From the NCBI RefSeq assembly GCF_023517795.1, contig NZ_CP082928.1, positions 1,302,001 to 1,366,000 of the forward strand: DNA of 64,000 nt. The letters run 5' to 3'. The DNA comes from Pseudomonas fulva. GTDB taxonomy: Bacteria; Pseudomonadota; Gammaproteobacteria; Pseudomonadales; Pseudomonadaceae. The notes beneath the pieces are model-generated. The model was given only the letters and a program-made list of their open reading frames with translations. It did no database searches and was not told the origin of the DNA. The number at the start of each line of letters is the position of its first letter. The stretch's first letter is position 1. Shown piece after piece: positions 46,923 through 55,026 of the stretch. The position numbers were made by a program, and so were the translations under genes.

Positions 46923-47885
46923 TCACTCGCGACGCAGAAAATGCACGCTGAACAGCTGCGCCGGGTCGCGCCACATGGCCACCGAGGCAAAGCCGCATTC
47001 GCCTGCCAAGGCACAGAAGCCGCTCGGCGTGTACTTGTAGGAGTTCTCGGTGTGCAGGGTTTCGCCGGCGGCGAAGTCGAACACCTGATCCTCGATGCGC
47101 ACCTGCTGCGCCTGCCGGCTGACCAGGTGCATCTCGATGCGCGAGGCCTGCTCGTTGTAGAACGCCCGGTGCTCGAAGCGCCGCGGGTCGATATCGCTGT
47201 CCAGCTCGGTGCGGATGCGCTCGAGCAGGTTGAGGTTGAACAGCGCGGTGACCCCGGCCGCATCGTTATAGGCACGCTCCAGCACCTCGCGGCTCTTCAC
47301 CAGATCCACGCCGATCAGCAAGCCACTGCCGGCCGGCAACGCCTGGTGCAGATTGCGCAGAAAGCCGCGCGCCTCATCCGGGTCGAAATTGCCGATGCTG
47401 GAACCCGGAAAGAACGCCAGCGGCCGCTGCCCCAGCGCCTCGGCGGGCAGCTTCAGCGGCTGGCTGAAGTCGGCGCACAGCGCATGCACGTCCAGCCAGC
47501 GGTAGTCGGCGGCCAGGCGCCGCGTGCAGATATCCAGAAACTCGCGGGAAATATCGATGCCCAGGTAGCGCGCCGGGCGCAGGGCCTCGAGCAGCAGGCG
47601 AATCTTGCGGCTGGCGCCACTGCCCAACTCCACCAGGCTGGCGTTGCGCCCGGCCAGTTCGGCGATGGCGCCTGCCGACAGGCGCAGGATGATTTCCTCG
47701 GTGCGCGTCGGGTAGTACTCCGGCTGCTGGCAGATCAGCTCGAACAGCTGGGAGCCGCGGTGATCGTAGAAGAACTTCGGCGACATCGCCTTCGGGCTGG
47801 CCGCGAAGCCGCGCAGGGCTTCCTCGCGCAGCGCCTGTGTTTCCGGGCTCAGGGATTGTGCTTGGGTACGGATTGCCAGTGCCAT
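46923..47885 (-). CDS. egtD: L-histidine N-alpha-methyltransferase EgtD
   Basis: This is a 320-residue SAM-dependent enzyme that trimethylates histidine to hercynine, the first step of ergothioneine synthesis. The DUF2260-type fold shows KFFYDHRGSQLFELICQQPEYYPTRTE, SAM-binding LVELGSGASRKIRLLLEAL and LAFFPGSSIGNFDPDEA. The C-terminal EMHLVSRQ part belongs to the histidine pocket. I start at ATG 47885, 2 nt after the egtB stop. Longer frames run through egtB. It is in an operon with egtB. Confidence 0.92.
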   Translation of the reverse strand: MALAIRTQAQSLSPETQALREEALRGFAASPKAMSPKFFYDHRGSQLFELICQQPEYYPTRTEEIILRLSAGAIAELAGRNASLVELGSGASRKIRLLLEALRPARYLGIDISREFLDICTRRLAADYRWLDVHALCADFSQPLKLPAEALGQRPLAFFPGSSIGNFDPDEARGFLRNLHQALPAGSGLLIGVDLVKSREVLERAYNDAAGVTALFNLNLLERIRTELDSDIDPRRFEHRAFYNEQASRIEMHLVSRQAQQVRIEDQVFDFAAGETLHTENSYKYTPSGFCALAGECGFASVAMWRDPAQLFSVHFLRRE

Positions 47886-47887
47886 GC

Positions 47888-49171
47888 TCAGAGCTCCTTG
47901 GCCAGGCGCAGGCCGGAGAACTGCCAGCGCATGGTGGGGTAGAAGAAGTTGCGATAGGTGGGCCGCACATGGTCTTCCGGCGTGGCGCAGCAGCCGCCGC
48001 GCAACACCATCTGCCCGGACATGAACTTGCCGTTGTACTCGCCCAGGCTGCCGCCCAGCGGACGAAAGCCGGGGTACGGCCGGTAGGCGCTGGCGGTCCA
48101 TTCCCACACATCGCCATACAGCTGCTGCAGGCCATCGCCCTGCCCCGCCGCCACCGGCTGCAGGTGATCGTTCTCGACGAAATTGCCCCACAGCGGCTCG
48201 TCCTGGGCGGCGACTTCCCACTCCTCCTCGCGGGGCAAGCGCGCCTGGGCCCAAGTGGCGAAGGCCTCGGCCTCGAAGTAGCTGAGGTGGCAGACCGGCG
48301 CAGCCAGATCCAGCTCGCGGGGCCCGCCCAGGGTCAGTTCCAGCCAGTCATCACCCTCGCGCTGCCAATACAGCGGCGCCTGCCAGCCGGCGCGCTGGAT
48401 ATGATCCCAGCCGTCCGCCAGCCACAGCGCCGTGCTGCGATAACCACCGTCGCGGATGAACTCCAGATACTCGCCATTGCTCACCGGCCGATTAGCCAGC
48501 TGAAACGCCTCGAGGAACACCCGATGCTGCGGCCGCTCGCAGTCGAAGGCGAAGCCCTCACCGCTAAAACCGACCTGACGCAGCCCGGCGGGAAACTCGG
48601 TCCAGCGCAGCTCGCTGGCCGCCGCGCCGCCCGGTTTGAGGTCATGCCGGTAAACCGGCCGCAGCGGGTTCTGCGCCAGGATGTGCTTGATATCCATCAG
48701 CAGCAGCTCCTGATGCTGCTGCTCGTGCTCCAGCCCCAGCGCGACCCGCTGCAGCACCTCGTCGGGCAGCTCACCTCCGCGCTCGCTGAACAGCTGCTCC
48801 ATGGCCAGATCGACATGGCTGCGATAGGCATACACCTCGCTCACCGTCGGCCGCGACAACAGCCCCCGCCGCGCCCGCTCGAAGGGCGTGCCGTGGGTCT
48901 TGTAGTAGGAGTTGAAAAGATGGTCGTAGCGCTCGTCCAGTGGGCGGTAGCCCGGCAGGAACGGCTGCAGCACGAAGGCCTCGAAGAACCAGGTGACATG
49001 GGCCAGATGCCACTTGGGCGGGCTCACGTCCGGCATGCTCTGGATCACATAATCCTCGGCCTCCAGCGGCTCGCAGAGCCGCTCACTGGCGGCGCGTACG
49101 CGCTGGTAACGCTGCCATAACTGTTCGACGTGCAGTGGTGAGGTGGCGATCCTGCTGGTGCGGTCTCGCAT
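47888..49171 (-). CDS. egtB: Ergothioneine biosynthesis sulfoxide synthase EgtB
   Basis: This is a ~427-residue non-heme iron enzyme. The N-terminal DinB-like domain carries the iron-binding motif WHLAHVTWFFE with a further His in HEQQHQELLL. The C-terminal FGE-sulfatase domain shows GDVWEWTASAY and MVLRGGCCATPEDHVRPTYRNFF. It joins hercynine to a thiol donor (cysteine or gamma-glutamyl-cysteine) with O2. ATG 49171 has AGGA 8 nt upstream. ATG 49180 is possible. The pathway's lyase (EgtE) is not seen here, which is common. Confidence 0.9.
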   Translation of the reverse strand: MRDRTSRIATSPLHVEQLWQRYQRVRAASERLCEPLEAEDYVIQSMPDVSPPKWHLAHVTWFFEAFVLQPFLPGYRPLDERYDHLFNSYYKTHGTPFERARRGLLSRPTVSEVYAYRSHVDLAMEQLFSERGGELPDEVLQRVALGLEHEQQHQELLLMDIKHILAQNPLRPVYRHDLKPGGAAASELRWTEFPAGLRQVGFSGEGFAFDCERPQHRVFLEAFQLANRPVSNGEYLEFIRDGGYRSTALWLADGWDHIQRAGWQAPLYWQREGDDWLELTLGGPRELDLAAPVCHLSYFEAEAFATWAQARLPREEEWEVAAQDEPLWGNFVENDHLQPVAAGQGDGLQQLYGDVWEWTASAYRPYPGFRPLGGSLGEYNGKFMSGQMVLRGGCCATPEDHVRPTYRNFFYPTMRWQFSGLRLAKEL

Positions 49172-49416
49172 AACACGCATCCTGTGTCGGCGCCGCGAAA
49201 CGCGACGGTTCTAGAGCCGACTGGATGGGGGTGGGAAAGGTTCAGGGAAACTGACGTGCTCGATGGCGAGCACGAAAACGATCAGCAAATGCATGTCGAT
49301 CTGTTGACGGCTATAAGGCGTGCGGCTGAAGAACTGTCCACGGTTCGGCTAACGAACCGGTGCCTATCTGTATGCAGGCGAGAGGTAATCGAGGCCCATG
49401 CCCCGATAGGTGGCTG

Positions 49417-49944
49417 TCAGCCCGCCGTCCTGGCTCGGAAACGTCCACGCCACCAGCGCGCCAACCATGATGGAAACTCGCGTGGCGCTAGGTGTGCCTG
49501 CCGATGAAAGCGAGGTAACTCGTGCAGCGCGATCCACAACTGCCCCTGCCACTCCAGCAGATTGACCTGCTGGTTCCCCCAGACCATCAGGCATCGGGAT
49601 GGCCCTTGATCCGCCCTCGCCTCACTGTCGCGCAGCGCCGGTAACGCCACCTGGCTAAGCCAACGGCGTAGGTGCCGATTTTCCGGATGCGAAAAGCGCC
49701 ACAACGCCCGGTACATACCCGACTCGCTAAGCACCTCCACCGCCTCCAGCTGCCCACTGGCCAGCTGAAAATGCACCACCCGCACTTGGTCGGCATCCAT
49801 CAACCGACAGATCCGTTCCGGGTGGCGATGCCCCAGCAACCGCGCGAACTCGCGGGCACAGACCCAGGGCTGGCGATCGATCATCACACCGCGCAATGGG
49901 CGGCGATGGCGCATCAGTACAGTGGGGGTAAGGGCTTCTTCCAT
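49417..49944 (-). CDS. BRO-N domain (antirepressor-like) protein
   Basis: This is a 175-residue protein. The BRO-N fold is visible as RGVMIDRQPWVCAREFARLLGH, HPERICRLMDADQVRVVHF and VEVLSESGMYRALWRFSHPE, with NRHLRRWLSQVALPALR. Such domains occur in phage antirepressors and in chromosomal DNA-binding proteins. The basic C-terminus (WLARWWRGRFRARTAG) could bind nucleic acid. It is divergent from a small XRE regulator, and a palindrome lies between them. The 236 nt between this gene and egtB hold nothing I can identify. Confidence 0.78.
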   Translation of the reverse strand: MEEALTPTVLMRHRRPLRGVMIDRQPWVCAREFARLLGHRHPERICRLMDADQVRVVHFQLASGQLEAVEVLSESGMYRALWRFSHPENRHLRRWLSQVALPALRDSEARADQGPSRCLMVWGNQQVNLLEWQGQLWIALHELPRFHRQAHLAPREFPSWLARWWRGRFRARTAG

Positions 49945-49970
49945 AAGGCCTCCATTGGCTAAAGCTAAAT

Positions 49971-49985
49971 ATCTGAAAATCAGAT
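49971..49985. promoter_or_regulatory. Candidate operator between BRO-N and XRE genes
   Basis: ATCTGA and TCAGAT are perfect arms around AAA. A looser copy (ACTGAAGATTAGAT) follows at once. The position between divergent genes and the size fit a site for the XRE protein encoded at 50040. Confidence 0.5.
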
Positions 49986-50039
49986 AACTGAAGATTAGAT
50001 ATACCGTACCTGTCCTGTCAACGGACGGATGCGCCTCCT

Positions 50040-50312
50040 GTGGAAAAGTCGGTTTACCGAGACGAAAACCTAGTTTTCTTGAAATTGCTCAAACAGTGCC
50101 GGGTCGAGGCGGGGCTGACCCAGGGCGACTTCGCCAAAGCGCTTGACCGCCCACAGTCGTTTGTCAGCGACGTAGAGCGCGGGCTGCGCCGGTTGGACCT
50201 GATACAGCTGCGGGATGTTTGTCAGGTGCTGGGCACTAGCTTGAGCAGCTTTGTGCAGCGCTTTGAGGATGAGTTGTCTGATGATAGTGATGGGGACAAA
50301 GGGAAGAGCTAA
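50040..50312 (+). CDS. Small XRE-family HTH regulator
   Basis: This 90-residue protein is almost only an HTH_3 domain: LLKQCRVEAGLTQGDFAKAL-DRPQSFVSDVERGLRRLDLIQL. It starts with GTG. No ATG is available in frame. The tail (EDELSDDSDGDKGKS) is acidic, then mixed. The type resembles immunity-region regulators of phages and antitoxin-like repressors. It is divergent from the BRO-N gene and may be autoregulated through the palindrome at 49971. Confidence 0.82.
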   Translation: MEKSVYRDENLVFLKLLKQCRVEAGLTQGDFAKALDRPQSFVSDVERGLRRLDLIQLRDVCQVLGTSLSSFVQRFEDELSDDSDGDKGKS

Positions 50313-50399
50313 GGCATCGGGAAGTGGCGCATCCAGAGCGGTGTAGCACTACCAGAGGAAAATAAATCTGTTTCTCGATTCCGCTGATTGTCGATGGAT

Positions 50400-50431
50400 A
50401 GACCACAGCTTACGGCCGTAAACCGTGGTCT
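50400..50431 (-). terminator. Hairpin downstream of the STAND ATPase gene
   Basis: AGACCAC and GTGGTCT form outer arms around the palindrome TTACGGCCGTAA. It lies 31 nt beyond the stop of the minus-strand gene. No clear U-tract follows. Confidence 0.42.
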
Positions 50432-50461
50432 GTCCCTGATTATTCCTGATTATTCTAATGA

Positions 50462-52501
50462 CTATAGCAGACCTGGAACTTTACTCAGCCTCGTGTAGAA
50501 CCATGAATAGCTATTCAGGAACTCGTCTCTATCTATTACAGGTACGGGTTTAGCGTGCGCTTCATAACGCCTAGCGATATTTATAGTGTCCATATTCATA
50601 TCAAATCGATCTAGTTTTTTTTCGAAAGTTGGACCAAAGTCTTCCCAGTTAGCCTTGAAAATAGGTTTAAGATCCGATAGAAAAAGCTCGTTTATTGCAT
50701 CTTGAGGCCTCCGGCCTACAAAAAGCTGGCTGTTGTCCAGCTTTCCGGGGCGCGTCTTCAAACAGGAAATTATTCGATCGGAGATAAGCTTGTCATCAAA
50801 TCCATACTTAAAGCCTAAGAGCATTAATATAAATTTTCTGAGCCCAACTTCGATTTCGGTTCGCTTTTCGAAGAGTAGCGAAAGATCTTCCAGGTTTGCT
50901 TGTTCAGGTAAGGCTTCTAACGGCAAATCCCCTCTTTTGAATGGGGAAATTGCTTTTTTATACTCATCACCATAGGTGACCAAAAAGTCTTTGAGGTCAC
51001 GAATGGCAAATTCGCCGCTATGTTGATGAACCAGGCCGTACCTCACAAAAGGTATAGCTTTTTCAGGTGTTTCTTTAAGGAAATCCAAAAAGAATTCCTT
51101 ATTACCTTCAGCTAGAAGATGTAGTAAATCATACTCGTCGGTGTGCCACCATACGAGTGACAATAATATATCTTTTATCGGCTGGGAAATTCTATTTCGG
51201 ATGGTTTCATGTTGCGTCTTAAAGTTATCTTCCGTGACTTCTATTTTTTTATCAACGGGGACGTCTCCTAGGCTTCTTTCAACCTCGCTACATGCTAGCC
51301 GTATTAAATAAGGATGACCGCCATAAATTTGCTGCAGATGATCATAGCAACTTTCATTAAATGTGAGACCAGAGTATTTTCCTATTGATCGCACCATATC
51401 CCTTACATCTGGTCGGCCGAGAGCTTCAAGATAATAGGGGACTGCTAGCTGAAATATAGGGTTTTGAATGTGGTCAAAATGGGAGTGTTCGACACTTGAA
51501 GGGTTAACCCCGGCAACAATAAAGACTAGAGCCCCTTCAGTTTCCTGAGATACAGAGCGAATCGTTTGCCAGAACGGGACAAAATCTTCATCCCAGTGCT
51601 GGCCAAGGCTATTGCTAAGTCCGGGAGTTATAAATTCAACCTCATCAAAAAGAAAAGTAATCTGGCTGAATAGCTTGAATCCAAAAAGTCGCTTAATCAA
51701 TCTATTAAAATCATTGGCCGCAAAGTTTTTAGTGTAACCTCCTTCGTCTATTATTTTTTTGCCATATATTGATAGCATGCTTTGACATAGGCGATAAGAT
51801 AACTCTTGTAAAAGCTGCCACCAGCGCATTCCATATATACCAGGCCCATGGCAGTCGATGTACTCCACTAAATAATCTTTTCCGGCAAGTCTTCTTTGAA
51901 GAGCGTAGAGAACAGACGTTTTCCCTGTCTTGCGAAGACCGAAAATACCTGAATTTTCTCTTCGCGATATGCGTTGCACCACTTCTTGAACAAGCGGGTC
52001 TCTGCCATAGAAATACTTATCATTCTTTATTGGGGACGACATGCCGAAAAGATCGAAGGTACCTATTCTCTCAGCCAGCCTTGACCTAATAAAGAAATCT
52101 CCACGCTGTGGGTTTTTAAGCTCCTCTGCCTGAATCGCTACAATAATCCAATCGTTCGTCTGCTTCAAAAGATCAGCAGTCGCTTCAGAGTCACCCTCAT
52201 GGATAATTAACGCTACAACTTTGTCAACCCTGTGGCGAAAGTCTGGGGACTTTGAGATATTCTCAAGATTTGTTAATGTTCGAGCATCGGTTTTAGAGTG
52301 AGGAGAATACAGAAGAATAACTTCTTTTTGTAGACCGAAACGCTCGCCTACACTTTTTTTTGCAGCACAGAGCCACATATATTGGCCGCCATGCTGATTT
52401 CCAAAAGTGATGTCGAATGCTTCATTTAGTGCATTAGCTAGTTTTTGCTGCTCAGGATATTGAACAAAAAAGCGCTCCTGCGCTTCAGTCTTTATGCTCA
52501 T
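50462..52501 (-). CDS. STAND-type ATPase with C-terminal HEPN-like (Swt1-type) domain, putative defence protein
   Basis: This is a 679-residue protein, clearly AT-richer than its neighbours. Residues 1-155 are an unrecognised N-terminal domain. At 164-197 come the STAND/ORC-like box YFYGRDPLVQEVVQ and Walker A GLRKTGKTS (188-196), then Walker B ITFLFDEVEF (281-290) and the GGHPYLIRLACSEVER stretch near 395 typical of STAND NTPases. Residues ~545-675 resemble Swt1-type HEPN domains (VGLRKFILMLLGFKYG, NWEDFGPTFEKKLDRFDMNM) and end in R-x4-H (R644-H649, RRYEAHAKPV), the HEPN RNase motif. A trigger-activated RNase with anti-phage role is inference. ATG 52501 has AAAGGA 7 nt upstream. Confidence 0.72.
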   Translation of the reverse strand: MSIKTEAQERFFVQYPEQQKLANALNEAFDITFGNQHGGQYMWLCAAKKSVGERFGLQKEVILLYSPHSKTDARTLTNLENISKSPDFRHRVDKVVALIIHEGDSEATADLLKQTNDWIIVAIQAEELKNPQRGDFFIRSRLAERIGTFDLFGMSSPIKNDKYFYGRDPLVQEVVQRISRRENSGIFGLRKTGKTSVLYALQRRLAGKDYLVEYIDCHGPGIYGMRWWQLLQELSYRLCQSMLSIYGKKIIDEGGYTKNFAANDFNRLIKRLFGFKLFSQITFLFDEVEFITPGLSNSLGQHWDEDFVPFWQTIRSVSQETEGALVFIVAGVNPSSVEHSHFDHIQNPIFQLAVPYYLEALGRPDVRDMVRSIGKYSGLTFNESCYDHLQQIYGGHPYLIRLACSEVERSLGDVPVDKKIEVTEDNFKTQHETIRNRISQPIKDILLSLVWWHTDEYDLLHLLAEGNKEFFLDFLKETPEKAIPFVRYGLVHQHSGEFAIRDLKDFLVTYGDEYKKAISPFKRGDLPLEALPEQANLEDLSLLFEKRTEIEVGLRKFILMLLGFKYGFDDKLISDRIISCLKTRPGKLDNSQLFVGRRPQDAINELFLSDLKPIFKANWEDFGPTFEKKLDRFDMNMDTINIARRYEAHAKPVPVIDRDEFLNSYSWFYTRLSKVPGLL

Positions 52502-52587
52502 GCCATAATCCTTTAATAGAAGTAAACAAAGTCGAATGGTGGCTCTTAATTCCCAGCATGAGTGGGACGCCATCTGGCGCTAAATTC

Positions 52588-52602
52588 CATAACACTGTTA
52601 TG
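52588..52602. promoter_or_regulatory. Palindrome upstream of the STAND-HEPN gene
   Basis: CATAAC and GTTATG are perfect arms around ACT, 87 nt before the start codon. It is a possible operator for that gene, but no regulator is linked to it by evidence. Confidence 0.35.
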
Positions 52603-52694
52603 ACTCTCGTGCAGTTAGATTTTGGCTTATCAGGAAATGGGGGGCAGATTTATTTACGAGCGCGTGCTTAACGCTGGTCCCTTGATTCTATCTC

Positions 52695-53465
52695 TCAAAG
52701 ACTTTGCATCGTCCGACACTTTGGAAACCCCGAACACTCCCAAAGCTGCTGTCCCGACTTCGGCCCCGTCTTCACCGTGCCAATCCGCAGAGTATTACCG
52801 CATTTCGGGCATTGCCGCTCGGCATTCAGGTCGTTACGACGCTTCAGGCTCTGCACGTGCTCGCGGTGCGTTGCGAGCGTCGGCACGCGGCGGCCGGTTT
52901 GCAGGGCTTGCAGCATGGCGTCGACTTCAGCCTCGCTGAATAGCGGCTGCTGGAATGACTTGATATAGCGGATAAAGCCGATGCCCTGGGTCACGTTAGC
53001 CGGAATTTCGGTTTTGAAGCTGCTGCCGCCAACGAAAGTGATGACCGAGTGCAGATGCTCGGGGCTGACGCCTAGGGTGGCTTCCAGTGCTTTGAGGTGT
53101 TTGTAGTTCTGCCGCAGTGGGTTCTGGAATTTGAAGCTGCGCTTGCGAAATCTCTGCGTCCACTGCGCCTGCTTCTCGCTACCGAAGATCCAGCCGCTCA
53201 TGTTCTTCGTTTCCAGCACGAAGATGCCGTAGGGCGAGAGAAAGACGTGGTCGATCTGCGTGGTGCCGTCAGGCGTATTCAGGGTGACGTTATGCAGGCG
53301 GCGGTAGGTGCGCTCATCCAGTTGCCTGTGGGCGAAGAAACGCACCAGCAGCTCGCCGATATGGCCCTTGGCCCATGGCGATTTGAGCAGGCCGATCAGC
53401 AGGGCCGCGGGGATGAACCAGGCCAGCATGCCCCAGACCTGGCCGATAATAGGGCTGTAATCCAT
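52695..53465 (-). CDS. NERD-domain nuclease-like membrane protein with C4 zinc finger
   Basis: This is a 256-residue protein. A membrane segment (MLAWFIPAALLIGLL) is followed by the NERD fold: KGHIGELLVRFFA, then TQIDHVFLSPYGIFVLETKN with candidate catalytic D72, E85 and K87. A topoisomerase-type zinc ribbon ends the protein (CPKCGNTLRIGTVKTGPKSG, CSGFPKC). NERD proteins are predicted DNA nucleases of the restriction-endonuclease fold. ATG 53465 has AAGGAAG upstream. The frame to 53573 is not supported. It lies upstream of the STAND-HEPN gene on the same strand with a 193-nt gap. Confidence 0.85.
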   Translation of the reverse strand: MDYSPIIGQVWGMLAWFIPAALLIGLLKSPWAKGHIGELLVRFFAHRQLDERTYRRLHNVTLNTPDGTTQIDHVFLSPYGIFVLETKNMSGWIFGSEKQAQWTQRFRKRSFKFQNPLRQNYKHLKALEATLGVSPEHLHSVITFVGGSSFKTEIPANVTQGIGFIRYIKSFQQPLFSEAEVDAMLQALQTGRRVPTLATHREHVQSLKRRNDLNAERQCPKCGNTLRIGTVKTGPKSGQQLWECSGFPKCRTMQSL

Positions 53466-53631
53466 TTTCTTCCTTGAGCCGAGCGACTTGCAGAGCGCCC
53501 GGTTGCAGGGCGTGCAGCTGTGCCGAAATCCAAAAGCCTGGCACTGGCGCGGATAATGGCTAATTGCCGTCAATGACTCAAGGGGGTTGCGACCATAGTT
53601 CTAGGGTCGATGGCTCCGGCTCTATCACTGC

Positions 53632-53675
53632 ATGAGCCGATTAGGCGCGTTATTCGGCTCATTCAATGAGCCGAA
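53632..53675. repeat. Cluster of TGAGCCGA inverted repeats in the NERD-CHAP gap
   Basis: TGAGCCGA occurs at 53633 and 53666 and its complement TCGGCTCA at 53654. TTCGGCTCATT and AATGAGCCGAA form an 11-bp perfect palindrome around one base (53653-53675). It is the only structure I can name in the 306-nt gap 53466-53771. Without U-tracts it could be a recombination or protein-binding site or a weak terminator. Confidence 0.5.
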
Positions 53676-53771
53676 GAAACCAACACGCAGCAACAAAGGG
53701 AGACATTAGGCGCCCCGTCAAGGTGACGTAGCCCCAATGGTGCTGCTCGACTCGTTATTAAGCGTTTGGGT

Positions 53772-54404
53772 TCACAGAGATGTAGGCAGTACTGCTTGCT
53801 CTGCGGGTGGCAGGCGTAGCCAGCCGAGTACCCGTGCCTGTTCGATATACCAGCGGCCGTCACGCTGGACCAACGGTAAGTCTTCCCTTGAGCTGGCAAA
53901 GGGGCCAGGGTTTTGTTGGGCGATTTGCAGGGTGCCGCTGCCGACGCTGGCGATGATCGCGACGTGGCCGTAACGGTTAAGCAATGACGGAGCGAATACC
54001 AGCAGGTCTTCAGCCTGTGGTGGTTCGCTGCTGCCATTATGGAACTGCTGCATGGCGCGTTTGGCGTTCAGGCTGCCATCGTCAAGGCGGGGGTCGAAAA
54101 AGTCCTTGGCGTGGCCGTAGGTGTCGGGCATACGGTGGCCGTGGCGCTCGAAGTAGTAGCGTTTGACGAACTCGACACACTGGTAACGCAGGCCGAGATT
54201 GTAACCGTCCGCGCTCAGGTTTCGGCCTTGGACGCTATTGACCCCGCCGTTGTAGTAAATGGCCACGCCATTGAGCGCATCCAGTTGCTCGCCGACTGCA
54301 TGTTGGCTGTTAGGATTTACGCGAGTGCCTGCGGCATACAGTGACAGGGCTAGCAGCGGTAGCAATGCGGCGATAGCGAGCAGCGTAAGTCGGCGTTTGT
54401 TCAT
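53772..54404 (-). CDS. CHAP-domain amidase/peptidase-like protein, exported or membrane-anchored
   Basis: This is a 210-residue protein. An N-terminal hydrophobic segment (RLTLLAIAALLPLLALSLYAA) is a signal or anchor. The CHAP fold has the catalytic Cys C76 in LRYQCVEFVKRYYFERHG and His H147 in NRYGHVAII, with the later QQNPGP. YQCVEF resembles glutathionylspermidine amidase-type CHAP domains and peptidoglycan amidases. It is the last gene of the PAAR-led minus-strand cluster, 37 nt after the unknown exported protein. A cell-wall effector or a housekeeping hydrolase are both possible. Confidence 0.78.
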   Translation of the reverse strand: MNKRRLTLLAIAALLPLLALSLYAAGTRVNPNSQHAVGEQLDALNGVAIYYNGGVNSVQGRNLSADGYNLGLRYQCVEFVKRYYFERHGHRMPDTYGHAKDFFDPRLDDGSLNAKRAMQQFHNGSSEPPQAEDLLVFAPSLLNRYGHVAIIASVGSGTLQIAQQNPGPFASSREDLPLVQRDGRWYIEQARVLGWLRLPPAEQAVLPTSL

Positions 54405-54441
54405 GCTGAGCCCTGTCCCTGGGTGATGGTGCTGAGTGCGG

Positions 54442-55026
54442 TCAGCGCGCTTTACGTTCGCGCGCGTCTATCTCGGCAAAGGCTTGCCGGTGTATGGCCT
54501 GCGAAGCGTAATCGCCGACTATTTCCTTGGCACTCTTGCCGGTGAGATTGCCGCCCGTCTGGGCGTCGCGCGAAAACGTGATGGCAAAGCGTCTGCCCGC
54601 TAGCTCCAGATAGAGGTAGTAGTAGTCCTCGGGCTTGTTGGGTTCGGCGAATGCACTGAAGGCATAGCGAATGCGCTGGCTGAGGTCGGGAGGATTCAGT
54701 ATCAGTGCTTGGGTATCTATGCCCTCAAGATGGCCTTGGTCAAAGGCCTCGGCTGCAGCATAAGGAAGCTCGGCCACCTGTTCGCGAGTGAAGGGCTTAG
54801 GCTGACTGCGCAGCATGGTGACATTGCTGGCGCTGCCATCTGCTTCGATATTGCGCGGTTTGTACATACCACTAAGAAACCACTGGCTAGCGTCGAACAT
54901 TTCTTCGATTTCAAAACCACCGTAATACATCTGGATTTTCTTGGGCATTTCGCCCTCCTTGGCATGTAGATAGAACCCGGTCGCCAGGCTCGCGAGCAGG
55001 ACCATGCTCCATATCACACGCTTCAT
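54442..55026 (-). CDS. Exported protein of unknown function, possible immunity partner
   Basis: This is a 194-residue protein with a signal or anchor segment (MKRVIWSMVLLASLATGFYLHA). The mature part has KIQMYYGGFEIEEMFDASQW and a C-terminal region with YYYLYLELAGRRFAITFSRD. The family is not recognised. Its ATG overlaps the stop of the upstream gene (ATGA), so the two are translationally coupled. In PAAR-headed clusters a small envelope protein after the effector is often the immunity protein. That is the inference here, untested. Confidence 0.7.
   Translation of the reverse strand: MKRVIWSMVLLASLATGFYLHAKEGEMPKKIQMYYGGFEIEEMFDASQWFLSGMYKPRNIEADGSASNVTMLRSQPKPFTREQVAELPYAAAEAFDQGHLEGIDTQALILNPPDLSQRIRYAFSAFAEPNKPEDYYYLYLELAGRRFAITFSRDAQTGGNLTGKSAKEIVGDYASQAIHRQAFAEIDARERKAR

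Noticed and set aside
53466..53573. Upstream extension of the NERD protein
   Set aside because: AAGGAAG precedes the ATG at 53465 at normal spacing, and the extension is Cys/Arg-rich without domain content.
53641..53770. Integron attC-like site (TTAGGCGC and GTTATTAAGCG stretches)
   Set aside because: The paired R/L boxes do not form the required imperfect palindrome and no integrase gene is present.
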